A stretch of DNA of 64,000 nt from positions 102,294,368 through 102,358,367 of the forward strand of contig NC_058337.1 in NCBI RefSeq assembly GCF_905475395.1. The letters are read 5' to 3'. Shown here in pieces: positions 24,840-36,203 of this stretch. A program made the translations under genes and the position numbers. The notes beneath the pieces are model-generated. The model searched no databases. It had not been told where the DNA came from and saw only the letters and a list, made by a program, of their open reading frames with translations. Within the stretch, counting starts at the first letter, position 1. Every line of letters starts with the position of its first letter. The stretch comes from Chrysoperla carnea. Its lineage: Eukaryota > Arthropoda > Insecta > Neuroptera > Chrysopidae.

Positions 24840-26115
24840 GCTGACGTCCAATAAAAATGTTATATTTTTACCATCCATTTCTTTTTCAAAAAGATGTGTA
24901 TATATGATCGTTTTGTTTTTTTTCGAACAATAGGCCAAAGGAATTTTATTTATTGTACTTTGTGTCTCTTTAATTATTTGTCTTTTGTATGTTTTTTTTT
25001 GTTCAAGAAGGTTTATCATTATTTAATTAATCAAATTCAATTGCGATGTATAATTTTTTTTTCAGTACCATTTTGAAATACTTTACATTCTTCAGTTATG
25101 CAACATTTTCTGTACTAATAATAGAAATGTTTTAATATCTACTCTCGGTAGTATTCTGAATACCATTAGGAAATTATACGTTAAGTTTTTAATGTTTAAT
25201 TTTTTTTTAATTTTCAAGTCTTCACAACTGCACCAGCAGAACACATTTTATAAACATGTTTTTCTCAAGATAAATAAATATTGGAGTATAAAACGTTGTT
25301 TATATGTTCGAAAAAATTTTTAATTTGCCACAAAATATCTATATTTTGTTTATCTATTTAAAAAAAAAAAAAACAGTTTACTGAAATTTTTTAAATTCTT
25401 ATTCAATTTTAAAGTCAATATGCCTCATGAGTATGTTTTTTTAAAAAATATAAAATACCACCTCGTAAACAGTTAAATGAGTAACTAGAAGAAATAAATG
25501 CAGAAAAATTGCATAGGTTCTAATTTTTTGCATTTCGCTTCTGTTAAATATCATTCCCAGATTTGAAGAACACCCCCTTTATTCATTTTGGAATTTTTCC
25601 TTATTATTGTATTTCGCCAAGTACCAACACAATGACTTGAAATTAATGCCTAGGGGGTTTAAAATGACGGGTTTAAATATAAAAATGAATTTTGTAACGG
25701 TGATGATCAAGATTTTTCTTATCTACGATTCTCTTAATTTTGTAATTTAAAAAAAATCTTTTTACAAAATAAGTCGTTGTAAATATAGGATACATTATAG
25801 CTATTTAATTAATAAATATTGATATACTTATGCGTCGCAGCCAACTAGCTTAATTAGCCGTTCAATTAACAGCCTAATGATATTCAGCCATAACGTCTAA
25901 TATAATACTTAATGAATTATTGATGATTGATGATTTAATTTTGAGCTAGGGCTCATTAAATAAAGCATTTTGTTATCTGTCAAGATTCTAAACACACTTT
26001 TTTCAGTACAACCCTGTGAATTATATCATATTACATATACTGACATCTGCCAAAGCTCATTTTTTTTTATCTTTTTACAAAATAAGTCCATGGGCTTATA
26101 CACAATTAAGTAATG
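24840..26115. other. Spacer, nothing recognised
   Basis: AT-rich sequence with poly-A/T runs. No supported gene. Confidence 0.4.
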
Positions 26116-26645
26116 TATTCGTTGTGTGCGTAGTCATGGTAGGGACAATAAAAATAGGAAAAATTTTGGCGTTAAAGGAGGCTGTTATGACTAATTCTTT
26201 ACATGTTAATGTTATAGAAAATGTCAAAATAAAATTTTTGAAAAACACAGGCGCGGATCTAGAATTTCCAAATAAACAAAGATTTTTTTTTGTTTTTCGG
26301 TTTGTAAAATATTGATTCAGCTCTTTTTTTTGAAATGCGGGCTGTTTTGGGGGGGGGGGGTCATGACCCATGTGACCCCCCCTTAGACCCGCGCCTGGAA
26401 AAACACTAATAATTTAATGCATTAAAAATTGTGAAAATAAGAAATCAAATTGCACAAATATTATTTGTCAAATGTAAATTATCATAATTATTTATTTAAA
26501 ATTGTCAGACAATAATATCAAATTGTCAATGTAAGTCATAAATGCAATCCATAAAATTATATATGCATCCATACAATTCTATAATTAAAGTAGTGTATCC
26601 TTGACATCGAAACGCCTCCAATAAAACTCACGCACGGTGCGAATA
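26116..26645 (+). mobile_element. Family D MITE-like repeat, copy 3, split by a hAT insertion
   Basis: Starts TATTCGTTGTGTGCGTAGTC and ends GGTGCGAATA, like copies 1 and 2. At GAAAAACA it is interrupted by the 150-bp hAT-type element at 26248-26397, after which the family D sequence resumes at CTAATAATTTAATGC. Confidence 0.72.
26248..26397. mobile_element. Non-autonomous hAT-type element with 8-bp target duplication
   Basis: The terminal repeats CAGGCGCGGATCTA and (inverted) TAGACCCGCGCCTG bound a 150-bp insert. GAAAAACA lies directly on both sides (26240-26247 and 26398-26405). CAG...CTG ends with an 8-bp duplication are typical of hAT transposons. It carries a G-run at about 26349-26360. 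No ORF. The uninterrupted target is visible in the other family D copies. Confidence 0.88.
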
Positions 26646-26731
26646 ACCATTTTTTTGTATTTTATATCATATTAATTAATAATAGATATTGCTAATTGAA
26701 TAAAGGTAGTTAAAAATGGGCAGAATATATC

Positions 26732-26810
26732 CAGTGGCGAATTAGCCATGTAACAAGAGTAGCAAATGCTACAGGCTTCGCGCAGGTCTCCAGGTAAATT
26801 TACGAAGGCT
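26732..26810 (+). mobile_element. One-sided hAT-like end
   Basis: CAGTGGCGAATTAGCC resembles the terminal repeat of hAT MITEs such as the one ending at 28929. No matching second end was found within a few hundred bases, so this is a truncated relic at best. Confidence 0.35.
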
Positions 26811-27839
26811 AAAAAAACAGAAAAGTAGAAAAATAAAAGGGATTAAATTTAATTTTGAAATTACTTCTTATTATATTCCTACTATTAGATATTGAATTGG
26901 TAGCAATTTCCACCTAATTTTATTCTTACCAGCAATTTCTTCCTAATTTTCTTCTTACTGCGATGCTTACTACAATTCCTGCGTGTAGGAATTGTGGGAA
27001 AAATTTCGAAAAATGATTAAGCTAATCTTGGTCGAGTTGCAGGGAGTATACATAGTCAGCTCGAACGACTCGAAAACTCAAGTGATGTAATAAACATACT
27101 CGAGATTGATGTCACCAAATCCTAATCAAGTCGCATTACTAGTTTGAAATCATAAAAAATCAATTCTAACTTTATCTAAAATTTTATTTCGCATATATAC
27201 CACCAGTGCGTATTAAATAACACGGAAGCTAAGCGTGGTCATCGTGTACTCGCATCTTGTTAGAACAAAATTGTTATAGTCGAATTCAACGCGTTCTAAC
27301 TAGCCTCAAAACCAAATAGTCTCTAGACATATAATAGTGATAGCTAATTTGAAAAACCATACAAAAACAAGTGAAATTTAAAAAATCTACATGGAATGAA
27401 TTACCTTGGAAGAACTAGTTTTTATTGGGAAATAAAATATTTAAAAAATCATAGTATTCAATGAATTAGGTAGTTAGCAATATTGACCTTTTTAATAAGA
27501 TAGTAAATTAAGAAATTCAAATTTAGTGTAAGTATAAATAATGCAAAAAAAAGTTCAACATGAATAAATTACATTTTATAAACAAACACTCTTCCAAGGT
27601 GAACAATAATTTCAAAGTTCTTAAAATCTCTTAGGATAAGATAATTGTGCTTGTTCGACATCAAAGTCACAATATAAAAGCCCATGCCTTTTCTGTAAAT
27701 TTGGGAAATGGCATCCTCATACATTCATAGAGATATGAAGATTATGGCAACTAGTAGTCAAAAGTGAATGGCTTAATGTTAATATTTTTGAAAGCAGAAA
27801 TTTTATAAAGAATACCCTTTTTTCGTAAACCTTATAATA
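26811..27839. other. Spacer, nothing recognised
   Basis: AT-rich sequence without supported genes. Confidence 0.4.
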
Positions 27840-28992
27840 AACAAGTGAAAACAAACAACTGATTGAATTAATTGTTGAAATACCATGTATAGATTGTGTT
27901 GATTACACTGTCACATTACACATACATACATGTCACACATACACAACTGATATTCTCATATAATACATACTATACAATTTGCGCCTAATTTGCACTCTTA
28001 CGGGTAAATAGTGATGTTTACAAAAAAAAGTTTCAAGCGAAAGTTGTTTATTTTTTTATAAGAAAAATTTTTTACATTTAAACTTTTGTTCTATCTCTAA
28101 CGGTTTACAAGAACCAATTGACCTATGTTGCCCATTAACGAACTCGACCTCACTTTTTATGTCCTGAGCACGTAGTAAAAATTTGAGCCTGATATCATTT
28201 TTCGTTTTTGAGTTATCGTGTTGACGGGCAAAAAACCGAAAATGGACTAATTTGCTGATTTTATAAACACCTATTCCAAAACTTTTGTCCCTAGCATCAA
28301 TAATTTTTAGCGTTACAAACTCAAGGGCGTATTTACGGGGGGGGGGGTAATAGGGGTAACCCCCCCCCCCCCCAGAAATCAGGGAACAAAAACGAAAATC
28401 GGGTCTCAAATAAAATTTGAAGTTTGACAAAAACAATGGAATAGATGAATCTTAAAGAGAAAACAAAATCAAATCTTCGGTAGTAGTTAGTTCCCAGAGT
28501 CATAATTCAAGTTTAGCTCTTTTATACATACACCGAAATGTTGAAATTAATATTGATTCGGTAATTAATAAGTTTGCTACTGAAAAAAAAAGAAAATTAG
28601 ATTTTATCTGTTGAAATAATTATTTTATATTTGTGATATTATGTATCATTCTTACGTATTATGTAGTATTTTATTAAATTACAAAAAAAAAAATTACGTT
28701 TATGTTACTTTATTATTAATAATTTTTAATAACCATTATGTTCCTTAAAACCCTAAAGTTTATTTTTGTAAAGTGTTTTTATTTTACATAGAGATTTAAA
28801 ATTACAAATAATAAAGTGTTATTAAAAAAGTGTTTGTTTTAATTTTTTTCCTTTAACCCTCTCTTACAGTTACAAGGCGGCTTCTTGAAGTTATTACCCC
28901 CCTAAGAAAATGTCGTAAAGACGCCACTGTACAAACTTGGGACTAAACTTAATAATATACTATGATATATTTCATATATGCATGGTATAAAA
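27840..28992 (-). repeat. Dispersed repeat family A copy, interrupted by a hAT element
   Basis: Family A landmarks run from AACAAACAACTGATTGAATT to CGTTACAAACT at 28321, and resume at TACAAACTTGGGACTAAACT (28930) to ATATGCATGGTATAAAAAA. The 608-bp interruption is the hAT-type element at 28322-28929. Confidence 0.75.
28322..28929. mobile_element. Non-autonomous hAT-type element, 608 bp, with 8-bp target duplication
   Basis: The left end CAAGGGCGTATTTACG and the inverted right end CGTAAAGACGCCACTG form imperfect terminal repeats. The flanks TACAAACT at 28314-28321 and 28930-28937 are identical 8-bp duplications. The 5' part has a G10 run followed by a C14 run that can pair. The interior is AT-rich without a transposase frame. 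Confidence 0.88.
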
Positions 28993-28999
28993 AACCTGT

Positions 29000-29884
29000 G
29001 CTGTGTTCCATTTTAAAAAAAAAATCAACTTTGATACTTTTCATACTTTCCGCCATCCTGTAACTTACAGTAATAAATTTTAAAATGCACGGCCAATAAT
29101 CTTGTATCAATCCAAGAAACCAAATTTTCGTAAAATAAATCGGTTTAGCCATAATGCTTCGTGTTAAATATATAAATATTTATAAATATTCTTGGAAAAT
29201 ATAGTTATGAACTGTATGCCCTAGAACAAGAACTGGTGAGATGGAAGTAATGTTTATTTGAAAAAAAATTCTTTAATCGAATAGATTTTGTGGAATTAAA
29301 TTGGTGGAAGAAATATTTTTCAATAAAGATTATCAATCTCAACTTTTTTCTTTCAAGTTTTTATTTGTTTGATAATTTCGTATATTTAAGAACCTAAAGG
29401 TATTTTTTATTTAAAGTGTAGTCACTTTTAGAAAAAAAGAACACACGTTTATTATAGCGCTTAATTAGTGTTACCAATCCCAATTATTAGCTTAAAAACT
29501 AAAACTGGCATCATGTGATATGAAGTATTTGCTGGAATCTTATCATTTCCAAACATTTATCACCATTTACAAGTGATAACAGAATGTATATAGCTGCATC
29601 GTACACTTGTAATTCATGTTATGGGTTGTAGGTAATATAATACCTAAACTAAAACTGGTCACAATACGTATATCACTCAAGAGTTCTCTATGGGTCGAAA
29701 AACCACGCCTAACTGACTCAAATTTTGGTGAAGAGAAATATTGTATCTGTTTTTATTACACTCTTCTTCCGCAATTACAAAAAGGTTGTAATAAAAACCA
29801 TTTAATATTTCTAGCCTAATGCCTGTCCCTATTGGTATACCTACTCAATATATAAAAATTAAATATTTATCAGAGTGTATTAAG
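29000..29884. other. Spacer, nothing recognised
   Basis: AT-rich sequence with no supported gene. Confidence 0.4.
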
Positions 29885-30110
29885 TTTAATGCCAAGTTAG
29901 TAACGTTTAGAAATATTAATGCTACAAACAAAATTTTGGTGAATTTTGGTGTAGTTTGTCCGACTGCTCATCTGCCCACCATCACGATATCTCAAAAAAG
30001 GGATATCGAGCTGAAATTTACAGTGTGTTCAGGACATAAAAAGCAACTTTGTGTTTGATAATGAAAAATGTAGGTCAATTGGGCCATATTTTTCTAAAGA
30101 GAAAAAAAAA
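29885..30110 (+). repeat. Partial family A copy
   Basis: GTAACGTTTAGAAATATTAA, GCTACAAACAAAATTTTGGT, CATCACGATATCTCAAAAA and a GAGCTGAAATTT block follow family A order on the plus strand. Truncated at its 3' end. The short frame across it is incidental. Confidence 0.55.
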
Positions 30111-30531
30111 TCATCCTTGCCCTGATTTACTCCATTAAACAACTTCATAAATATTAATTTTAGAAAAAAATGGTTAAAGTAAATGTTTTAGGAAATTTGT
30201 GGATTTAAAAGTTGAGTTATTATCGTTTTCTTGTTTAAACAAATATTAGAAAACATATCGGTCAAATAGTCAATAAGTAAATCGTCATAGTCGTCTGCAT
30301 AAACGTGATACAATAAAAAAATTAGTTTACAAAAAAGGTAGGTATAATTTAATTATCTGCAATAAAATTTACTCCCATTTTTGGTCTAAATAATGGCACG
30401 GTTATGGAGATATACTCCAAAAACGGTTTTCCTTAAAATGTAGGCACTTCCCTCGCCTATTTTTTTTGTGCATTTAAATTCAGTACATGATACTGAGCCT
30501 ATTTAAATAATAACTGTAATGGCATGTAATG

Positions 30532-30648
30532 TAGAGTTCGTACAAAACGAAGTGGCACCGAGCAAGAGAGAGTGTAGATACGAGTGCACATACATATACA
30601 TCATACACTCTCTCTTGCTCGGTGCCACTTCGTTTTGTACGAACTCTA
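30532..30648. mobile_element. Perfect hairpin MITE (family E), copy 2
   Basis: The 45-bp arms 30532-30576 and 30604-30648 are exact reverse complements with a 27-bp loop. The outer ends are TAGAGTTCGTACAAAACGAA and TTCGTTTTGTACGAACTCTA. TA at each end fits a Tc1/mariner-type insertion, by inference. It would make a pre-miRNA-like stem if transcribed. Confidence 0.85.
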
Positions 30649-31269
30649 ACTGGCTTCTATATAACCTTTATTATTTACTGCATCTTATTATTTAATTAAA
30701 ATTTCCATAAAAATGTTTTATTTAGGGAATGTATTTTTCAACATTTAAGTTTTATAACCATGCATTGGATAGTAAAGACTAAAGAACAATGACTACACAT
30801 TTTCTGAGAAATTTTCTTTATCAAATGCAAAAAAGAAAAGATTATTCGAAATATTAATAGGTTTAAATTAAAGTTAACAAGGTGTGTGTAATATACGTAT
30901 ATTTAAAAGACACTAACAATAGAAAAATGACCTTGCTGTTTTTTTTTTTTAATAGTTACATGTTATTTTTAATAAACGCTTATCAAAACTTTAACTAACA
31001 AATCAACTTTTACGAATTTTGATAAAGATTTAATGAGGTTTTTCTTTGTAGATAAATACACTTCAATACTGTTTTTAAATGTCTTTATTTTTTGCACAAC
31101 AATACTGTTATTATTTCATTCTTCATGCTTTTTTAATAAAATTATTCAAAATCATTCAAGTTTTCTATATTTTATTACACTTTGTTCGACGATTTTTTTT
31201 GATTGAAGTTTTTCTGCATTCCAGCAGAAATGAATGTAGTTGAATAAATGAATTTTGATCCAAGGTACG

Positions 31270-31616
31270 GTTATGTACACATAGATAATTGATATTCCCA
31301 TATAATACAAACTATACAATTTACGCTCTCACGGGTAAACAGTGATGTAAACAAGATCCAATTGACCCATGTTCCCAAATTACGAACTCGACCTCACTTT
31401 TTACATCCAGAGCACGCTATAAAAATTTCAGCTTGATATCTCTTTTCGTTTTTGAGTTATTGTGTTGACAGACAGGCGGGCAGACAACCGGAAATTGACT
31501 AATTAGGTGATTTTATTAACACCTATACCGTGGCATCAATTTTTTAAGCGTTACAAACTTGGGACTAAAATTAGTATATACCTTGATATATATCACATAT
31601 ATACATGGTATAAAAA
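31270..31616 (-). repeat. Family A copy, 5'-truncated
   Basis: Shares CCCATATAATACAAACTATA, CTCACGGGTAAACAGTGATG, GAGCACGCTATAAAAATTTC and GTTACAAACTTGGGACTAAA with the other family A copies. Missing the AACAAACAATTGACTG segment and part of the middle. Confidence 0.7.
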
Positions 31617-31653
31617 TGATAATGAAAATACCATTCTAGGGTACAAAAGTTCA

Positions 31654-31855
31654 CCCTGGTGGAAAAAATATTTGAAGAAAGAATAAGAAATTCTGAAAAA
31701 GTCTTAGGAACTTTGAATTTCTCAACGTTTTCGGACTAGTCTAATTCAGAGTTATTCAGAGTTCTTAATACTTTTTGTTAGTTTTTAAGACTTTTTCAGA
31801 GTTTCCTAAGACTTATTAACACTTATTATTTTTTCAAATATTTTTTCCACCAGGG
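31654..31855. mobile_element. MITE with 23-bp terminal inverted repeats
   Basis: CCCTGGTGGAAAAAATATTT at the left is exactly inverted at the right (AAATATTTTTTCCACCAGGG). The arms continue imperfectly inward (AAGTCTTAGGAA against TTCCTAAGACTT). About 200 bp, no ORF. Confidence 0.8.
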
Positions 31856-31859
31856 CAAA

Positions 31860-32760
31860 ATAGCGGCAAAGAAATTCGATTAGTTCGAAAAACACTGTTT
31901 GAAAATTCGGCGGCCGAAAATTTCAATTTGTAGTTCTAATCTCTCTTTCGACTTCCGATAATATAAAACTCGAATAAAAAAAAAATATCAAGAACATAAT
32001 ATTATTCTGGGGATTTCCGAAGTCACTTAATCTTCAAAACTTTGAAAATCCACAATAGTAACCGGAAAATTCAGTTTTATACAAAAATACCCATTTTTGC
32101 CTATAATACAAAAAAAAAATCATATATAAATGGTTTTCATGATCGCTGAATCCAAATCTGTACTTATGGAGGATAGAAGGACTGTACTTAATTTGGTATT
32201 AAGAAAAAAAAATACTAGTATATCGTAATATTTTTTCTGGGTAGCAAAAGTAACATATATTTGGAGTAACAAAAATAAACTTTTAAAAAATATTTTTTAA
32301 TTTTTATTGTATTGAAGTTTTCAATAGTAAAATGTTTTATATGAAATCAGCTTGCAAAAGCTTACGGTTAGTGTTAGATTCATAATAGGGACACTATAGA
32401 AGCAAATTAATTCACAAAGCAGCGAAATTTCCAAGGGAGTGCATTTGGAATGTGAGCAAAAATACAATATTTCACATGTAGGGAGCAAAAGTAAAGAATG
32501 GAAGAAACAATAATATAGAAGGCTTCGCCTCGGACGACAATGAACATGAGATCTGAGACAATCTTTACTTGCTTCCGTTTTGTGTACTATTATTCTGCTC
32601 GACGGAACTTCGTTTAGCACAGCGGCACAGTATACACTTTCCACCCGGAGAGGAGAAAATGGTTTTTTGCCTTATCGAAAAAGCTCTTAGAAGTGTGATG
32701 ATATTTAAAATATTAATAAATAAGAATAATCGCAATAATTTTGACATTACAATAAATTTT
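31860..32760. other. Spacer, no supported gene
   Basis: Short overlapping frames on both strands around 32320-32800 have no recognisable domain and contain low-complexity stretches; they are not called. Confidence 0.4.
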
Positions 32761-32762
32761 CC

Positions 32763-32795
32763 CCCCAGGGCCTCCAAATTCTTAATACGGCCCTG
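32763..32795 (-). mobile_element. One-sided hAT-like end
   Basis: On the minus strand the sequence starts CAGGGCCGTATTAAGAATTT and continues GGAGGCCCTGG, a common form of hAT terminal repeat. The other end was not found. The flank TTGAAATAGCCTGTATAGA resembles family A, suggesting insertion into such a copy. Confidence 0.4.
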
Positions 32796-33121
32796 TTGAA
32801 ATAGCCTGTATAGAAGGCGGTGTCGAATATTAGTTTAAAAAACTTAAAATTTCTTTGGGGTTCGATCAAGTTTTTGAGTATATTCATATTTGTTCTTTAA
32901 AATTTTAACCCAATAACGAAAACCTCTTATGCATATTGCATTCAAAATGTTTTATAATGGATAAAACTTCTGTCAAATATAACCTATCTTTAAGAAAATA
33001 AGGAAAAGACACGAATTCATATTCATACATTAATTCCTTAAAAAGATACGAACAGTTTAATGACATAATGTACAAATTAAACTCTCGAAGCAGCATTTAA
33101 AATCATACTTAACTTGAACCT

Positions 33122-33623
33122 TTAACCGACTTCAAACAAAAAAGAGGAGGTTCTCAATTCGACTGTATTTTTTTTAGTTTTGCTACCTCAGAACTTTTGA
33201 CTGGGTGAACCGATGATTAATGATTCTATTTGAAAGCTGGTGCTTCCCGTGTGGTCCCATTTCAATTTGGTCCAGTCCTGACAATGGCATCCATGAGAAA
33301 ACCATATACTTAAGTCTTAAATTTGTATTAAGTATGTGCGCGACAAATGGACGAATAACTCAATATCACGCCAAACGATTTCGATGATTCGTTTTTTAGC
33401 GACAAATTAGTCAGTGTACTTCACATTCACTTACAATCACAAAATAAAAAAACAAAAAGAAAACCGACTTCAAAAAAAACTATTCCAAAACAAATTAATA
33501 TGAACTAAAAAGTAAAAACTAACGATAATATAATGTAGTTACAATTATCGTTATTTTTTTACTTTTTAGTGCATATTAATTTGTTTTGGAACAGTTTTTT
33601 TTTAAGTCGGTTTTCTTTTTCCA
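33122..33623. mobile_element. Family C MITE, copy 3 (inverted relative to 16394)
   Basis: Starts TTAACCGACTTCAAACAAAA and ends AAGTCGGTTTTCTTTTT. It contains GGTGCTTCCCGTGTGGTCCC and a GACGAATAACTCAATAT-like block, and at its right a fold-back built on CTAAAAAGTAAAAA / TTTTTACTTTTTAG around an AACGATAATATAATG core. Non-coding. Confidence 0.68.
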
Positions 33624-33629
33624 AACAGA

Positions 33630-34900
33630 ATTACTATTACAATATCTTTGGAATTTAGCAATTATCGTGCTAAATCTACTAAATTTTCATATTGGGCAAA
33701 CTGCATGCCTACCAAATCCCGTTATATTTGGCCAATCATTTTTCGAGTTATTTTATCGGTAATGCAGAATTGCAGAACCTACAATTATTTCTAATCTGCA
33801 TCTACGTGTTTCATGTGTATACTACCTGTTTCTTCCATTTACACTAATATAAGAGATAGATTTATACTAAAAAGAATTTTCACTTGATCAATATTTAGTA
33901 CCATTGCATTCTAAATCTAGAAAAATTAAACACAGATACCACAAACGCTTGAAATAATTAGTTACATTGTAAGATTTTTTGATAAATTTTAATGATAGTA
34001 GAACTTATATGATTTTTCAAGTTTTTCGAGATCTTGCTTAGTTTTCGAGATATTGTATTTTAATATAACTTTATAATTATATACAAATCGAAAGTTTTTT
34101 TTTTTTTTTTTTATCTAGTAGGTCTGAGTACTGAGCAGAATGATTTTAGTTGTGGCGTTTGAATTCAATACCTTGAAAACTAGGCGAAAAATTGAAAGAC
34201 TCTCATGTTTCGTTTATCATCAAAAAAATCTTACACAAATCAAAGGCCTTTTGCTGCCTTTCAACAAATTGTCTGAACATTTGATATAAGAACCGTCTCA
34301 ACATGTTAATCAAAGGTGTCTAATAATAGATTCAAAGTTTTATGAATGTACAGTTTTTGAGATAGTTGAGATCGAAGTTGAAATATAGGCAATTATTCAC
34401 GTCTATCAAAAAATACGCAACGGTGTGGAATTGCGGATGAAAGTGTCGTCCTCATCCAGTCATCAATTTTATACACAAATTATAAAAAAATTTTTAGAAC
34501 TTTGTTGCGAAACTAATAATTTTCCTTTACTTTTTTCTTTTTTTTACGGAATTCCCTGATATTTCCAGGTTTTCCAGTAATGTGGCCATCATGGATATTT
34601 CGTAACCGTTGATTCCTTGAAGTTAAGTAATTGCACACCAGTGACACGACGCGGAACATTTACAAAATAACTTAGAACATTTAAATCTGTAACAAATTAT
34701 TTCAAGATAAACTGTAAATGTCTATTTTTTTGGATTAAGATAAGAAATCTGTAAAAATGACATAAAATATGATTCGATGAAACATGGATAAAAAAATAAT
34801 TAACCTTTGTATTTTATAAATCATCAATTATTACATTTTAAAATTGTAATTATAAAATATTATTGTTTTTAAATAAGAAAATTTAATTGCTAAATATTTT
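33630..34900. other. Spacer downstream of the DNAJA2-like gene
   Basis: Presumably includes the 3' UTR of the DNAJA2-like gene next to 34908. No unambiguous AATAAA on the minus strand was seen close to the stop. A T18-like run lies near 34095. No other feature recognised. Confidence 0.4.
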
Positions 34901-34907
34901 TAGAATA

Positions 34908-36203
34908 TTATTGTTGAGCGCATTGTAAAAGATGGCTATCACTACCTCTACCACTAGCTTCATGATCGCCTTTATTAAAGCCACTACTACTGGAATCAAG
35001 TCCATCCTCACAATCTTGAAGATCAACTTCTTCAACATCATCACCAATTGGAATATCAACTTTTGGTCGTGGTGGTAAGAACGCTTCAAGTTCCTTAAGT
35101 ACATTTTCTGTTTGGAAATGATTCTCAGGGAATGTTACCGAGAATTTCACATATAAATTACCTTTTTCAAATGGATTCTTATAAATTGGCATACCCTCAC
35201 CAACAACACCTTTTACATCACCAGGTTTAATTATTTGACCTGGTGGATGTGTTATTATTAAATCACGACCATCTAAATGTTTAACAGCAAATTGGAAGCC
35301 ACATAACGCTTCAGTTAACGTTATTTTATGAACCATAATCAAATCATCATCACGTCTCTGGAATCGTTCATGCTTTTTCTGTGATAATATAATCACAACA
35401 TCACCAGCCTCACAATCCGGTTGTTGATCACCCTCTCCACGGAAGTATATTCGTTGTTTTTCACGCATACCCTTATCAACATGAACTTCAAGTATCTTAG
35501 TTTGATTACAAACTTTATGACCCCGACAGGTTATGCATTTATCACTTTCTTTGATCATTTCACCCTCGCCCATACACTTGGGACAACATGATTGTACTCT
35601 TTGTGCCATATCAACACCCCAACCCCATTGACGATATTCAACTTTGACACCAGTACCCCGACACATATCGCATTTAGCTTTAGCGCCAGTTCGACTCCCT
35701 TTACCTTTACAAGTGACACAAATCACATTTTTACATAACTGTAATTTAGATGTTTTCCCGTTGTACATATCCTCTAATGTCACTTTTAATGGATGTACCG
35801 TATCTTCACCACGTTGAGTACGTCGCATAAATGGACTACCACCACCGCTGAATAACCCTCCTCCAAATATGTGTGAAAATATGTCATCAGGACTACATCC
35901 TGAACTTCCTGCACCTTCACGTAATCCTTTCACTCCATATTTGTCGTAAATATCACGCTTCTTAGGATCCGCTAATATTTCATAGGCTGCTGAGATTTCT
36001 TTGAATTTATCACCAGCTTCTGGGTTTTTATCAGGATGAAATTCCTTGGCTAATTTTCGATATTGCTGTATTTACACGTGTAATTAGTAAATGATACGGT
36101 GGTTTTTTTTATAAAAATTTTGATTATTACTTACCTTTTTAATTTCAGCGTCTGTTGCAGTTCGACTTACACCTAACATTTCATATAATTGATTATCGTT
36201 CAT
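34908..36203 (-). CDS. DNAJA2: DnaJ/Hsp40 co-chaperone, DNAJA2-like (type I), two exons
   Basis: Two coding exons read on the minus strand: 36203-36135 (23 codons, starting [16 protein letters not shown]) and 36065-34908, joined across a 69-nt intron with GTAAGT donor and TACAG acceptor in phase 0; product 408 residues. Seen: a J domain in roughly residues 6-67 with HPD at 33-35, the exon junction falling inside the domain; a G/F-rich stretch near 74-100; a zinc centre with four CxxCxGx(G/K) repeats whose first cysteines are at 139, 155, 184 and 200; two beta-sandwich substrate-binding regions; an acidic/serine tail; and a terminal CAQQ. Family knowledge: type I Hsp40s deliver unfolded clients to cytosolic Hsp70 and stimulate its ATPase; a CaaX-like CAxQ end is farnesylated in animal DNAJA2. 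Length is close to the usual ~410 for DNAJA2, and the CAQQ end fits DNAJA2 better than DNAJA1. No frameshift or missing zinc ligand was seen. The start is the only in-frame ATG that gives a full J domain. Confidence 0.95.
36066..36134 (-). other. Intron 1 of the DNAJA2-like gene
   Basis: This 69-nt phase-0 intron begins GTAAGT and ends ATACAG on the minus strand. It separates codon 23 (AAG, Lys) from codon 24 (CAA, Gln), in helix II of the J domain. Splicing here joins the two halves of the J domain and puts HPD in frame, which is the main evidence for it. Confidence 0.93.

Noticed and set aside
28056-28436. 126-codon open frame on the minus strand
   Set aside because: It runs through a family A repeat and into the homopolymer end of a hAT element, so it is a repeat artefact.
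32321-32799. Overlapping frames of 70-107 codons near 32.3-32.8 kb
   Set aside because: No domains, overlapping on both strands, and next to a hAT-like end, so transposon-derived non-coding sequence is more likely.
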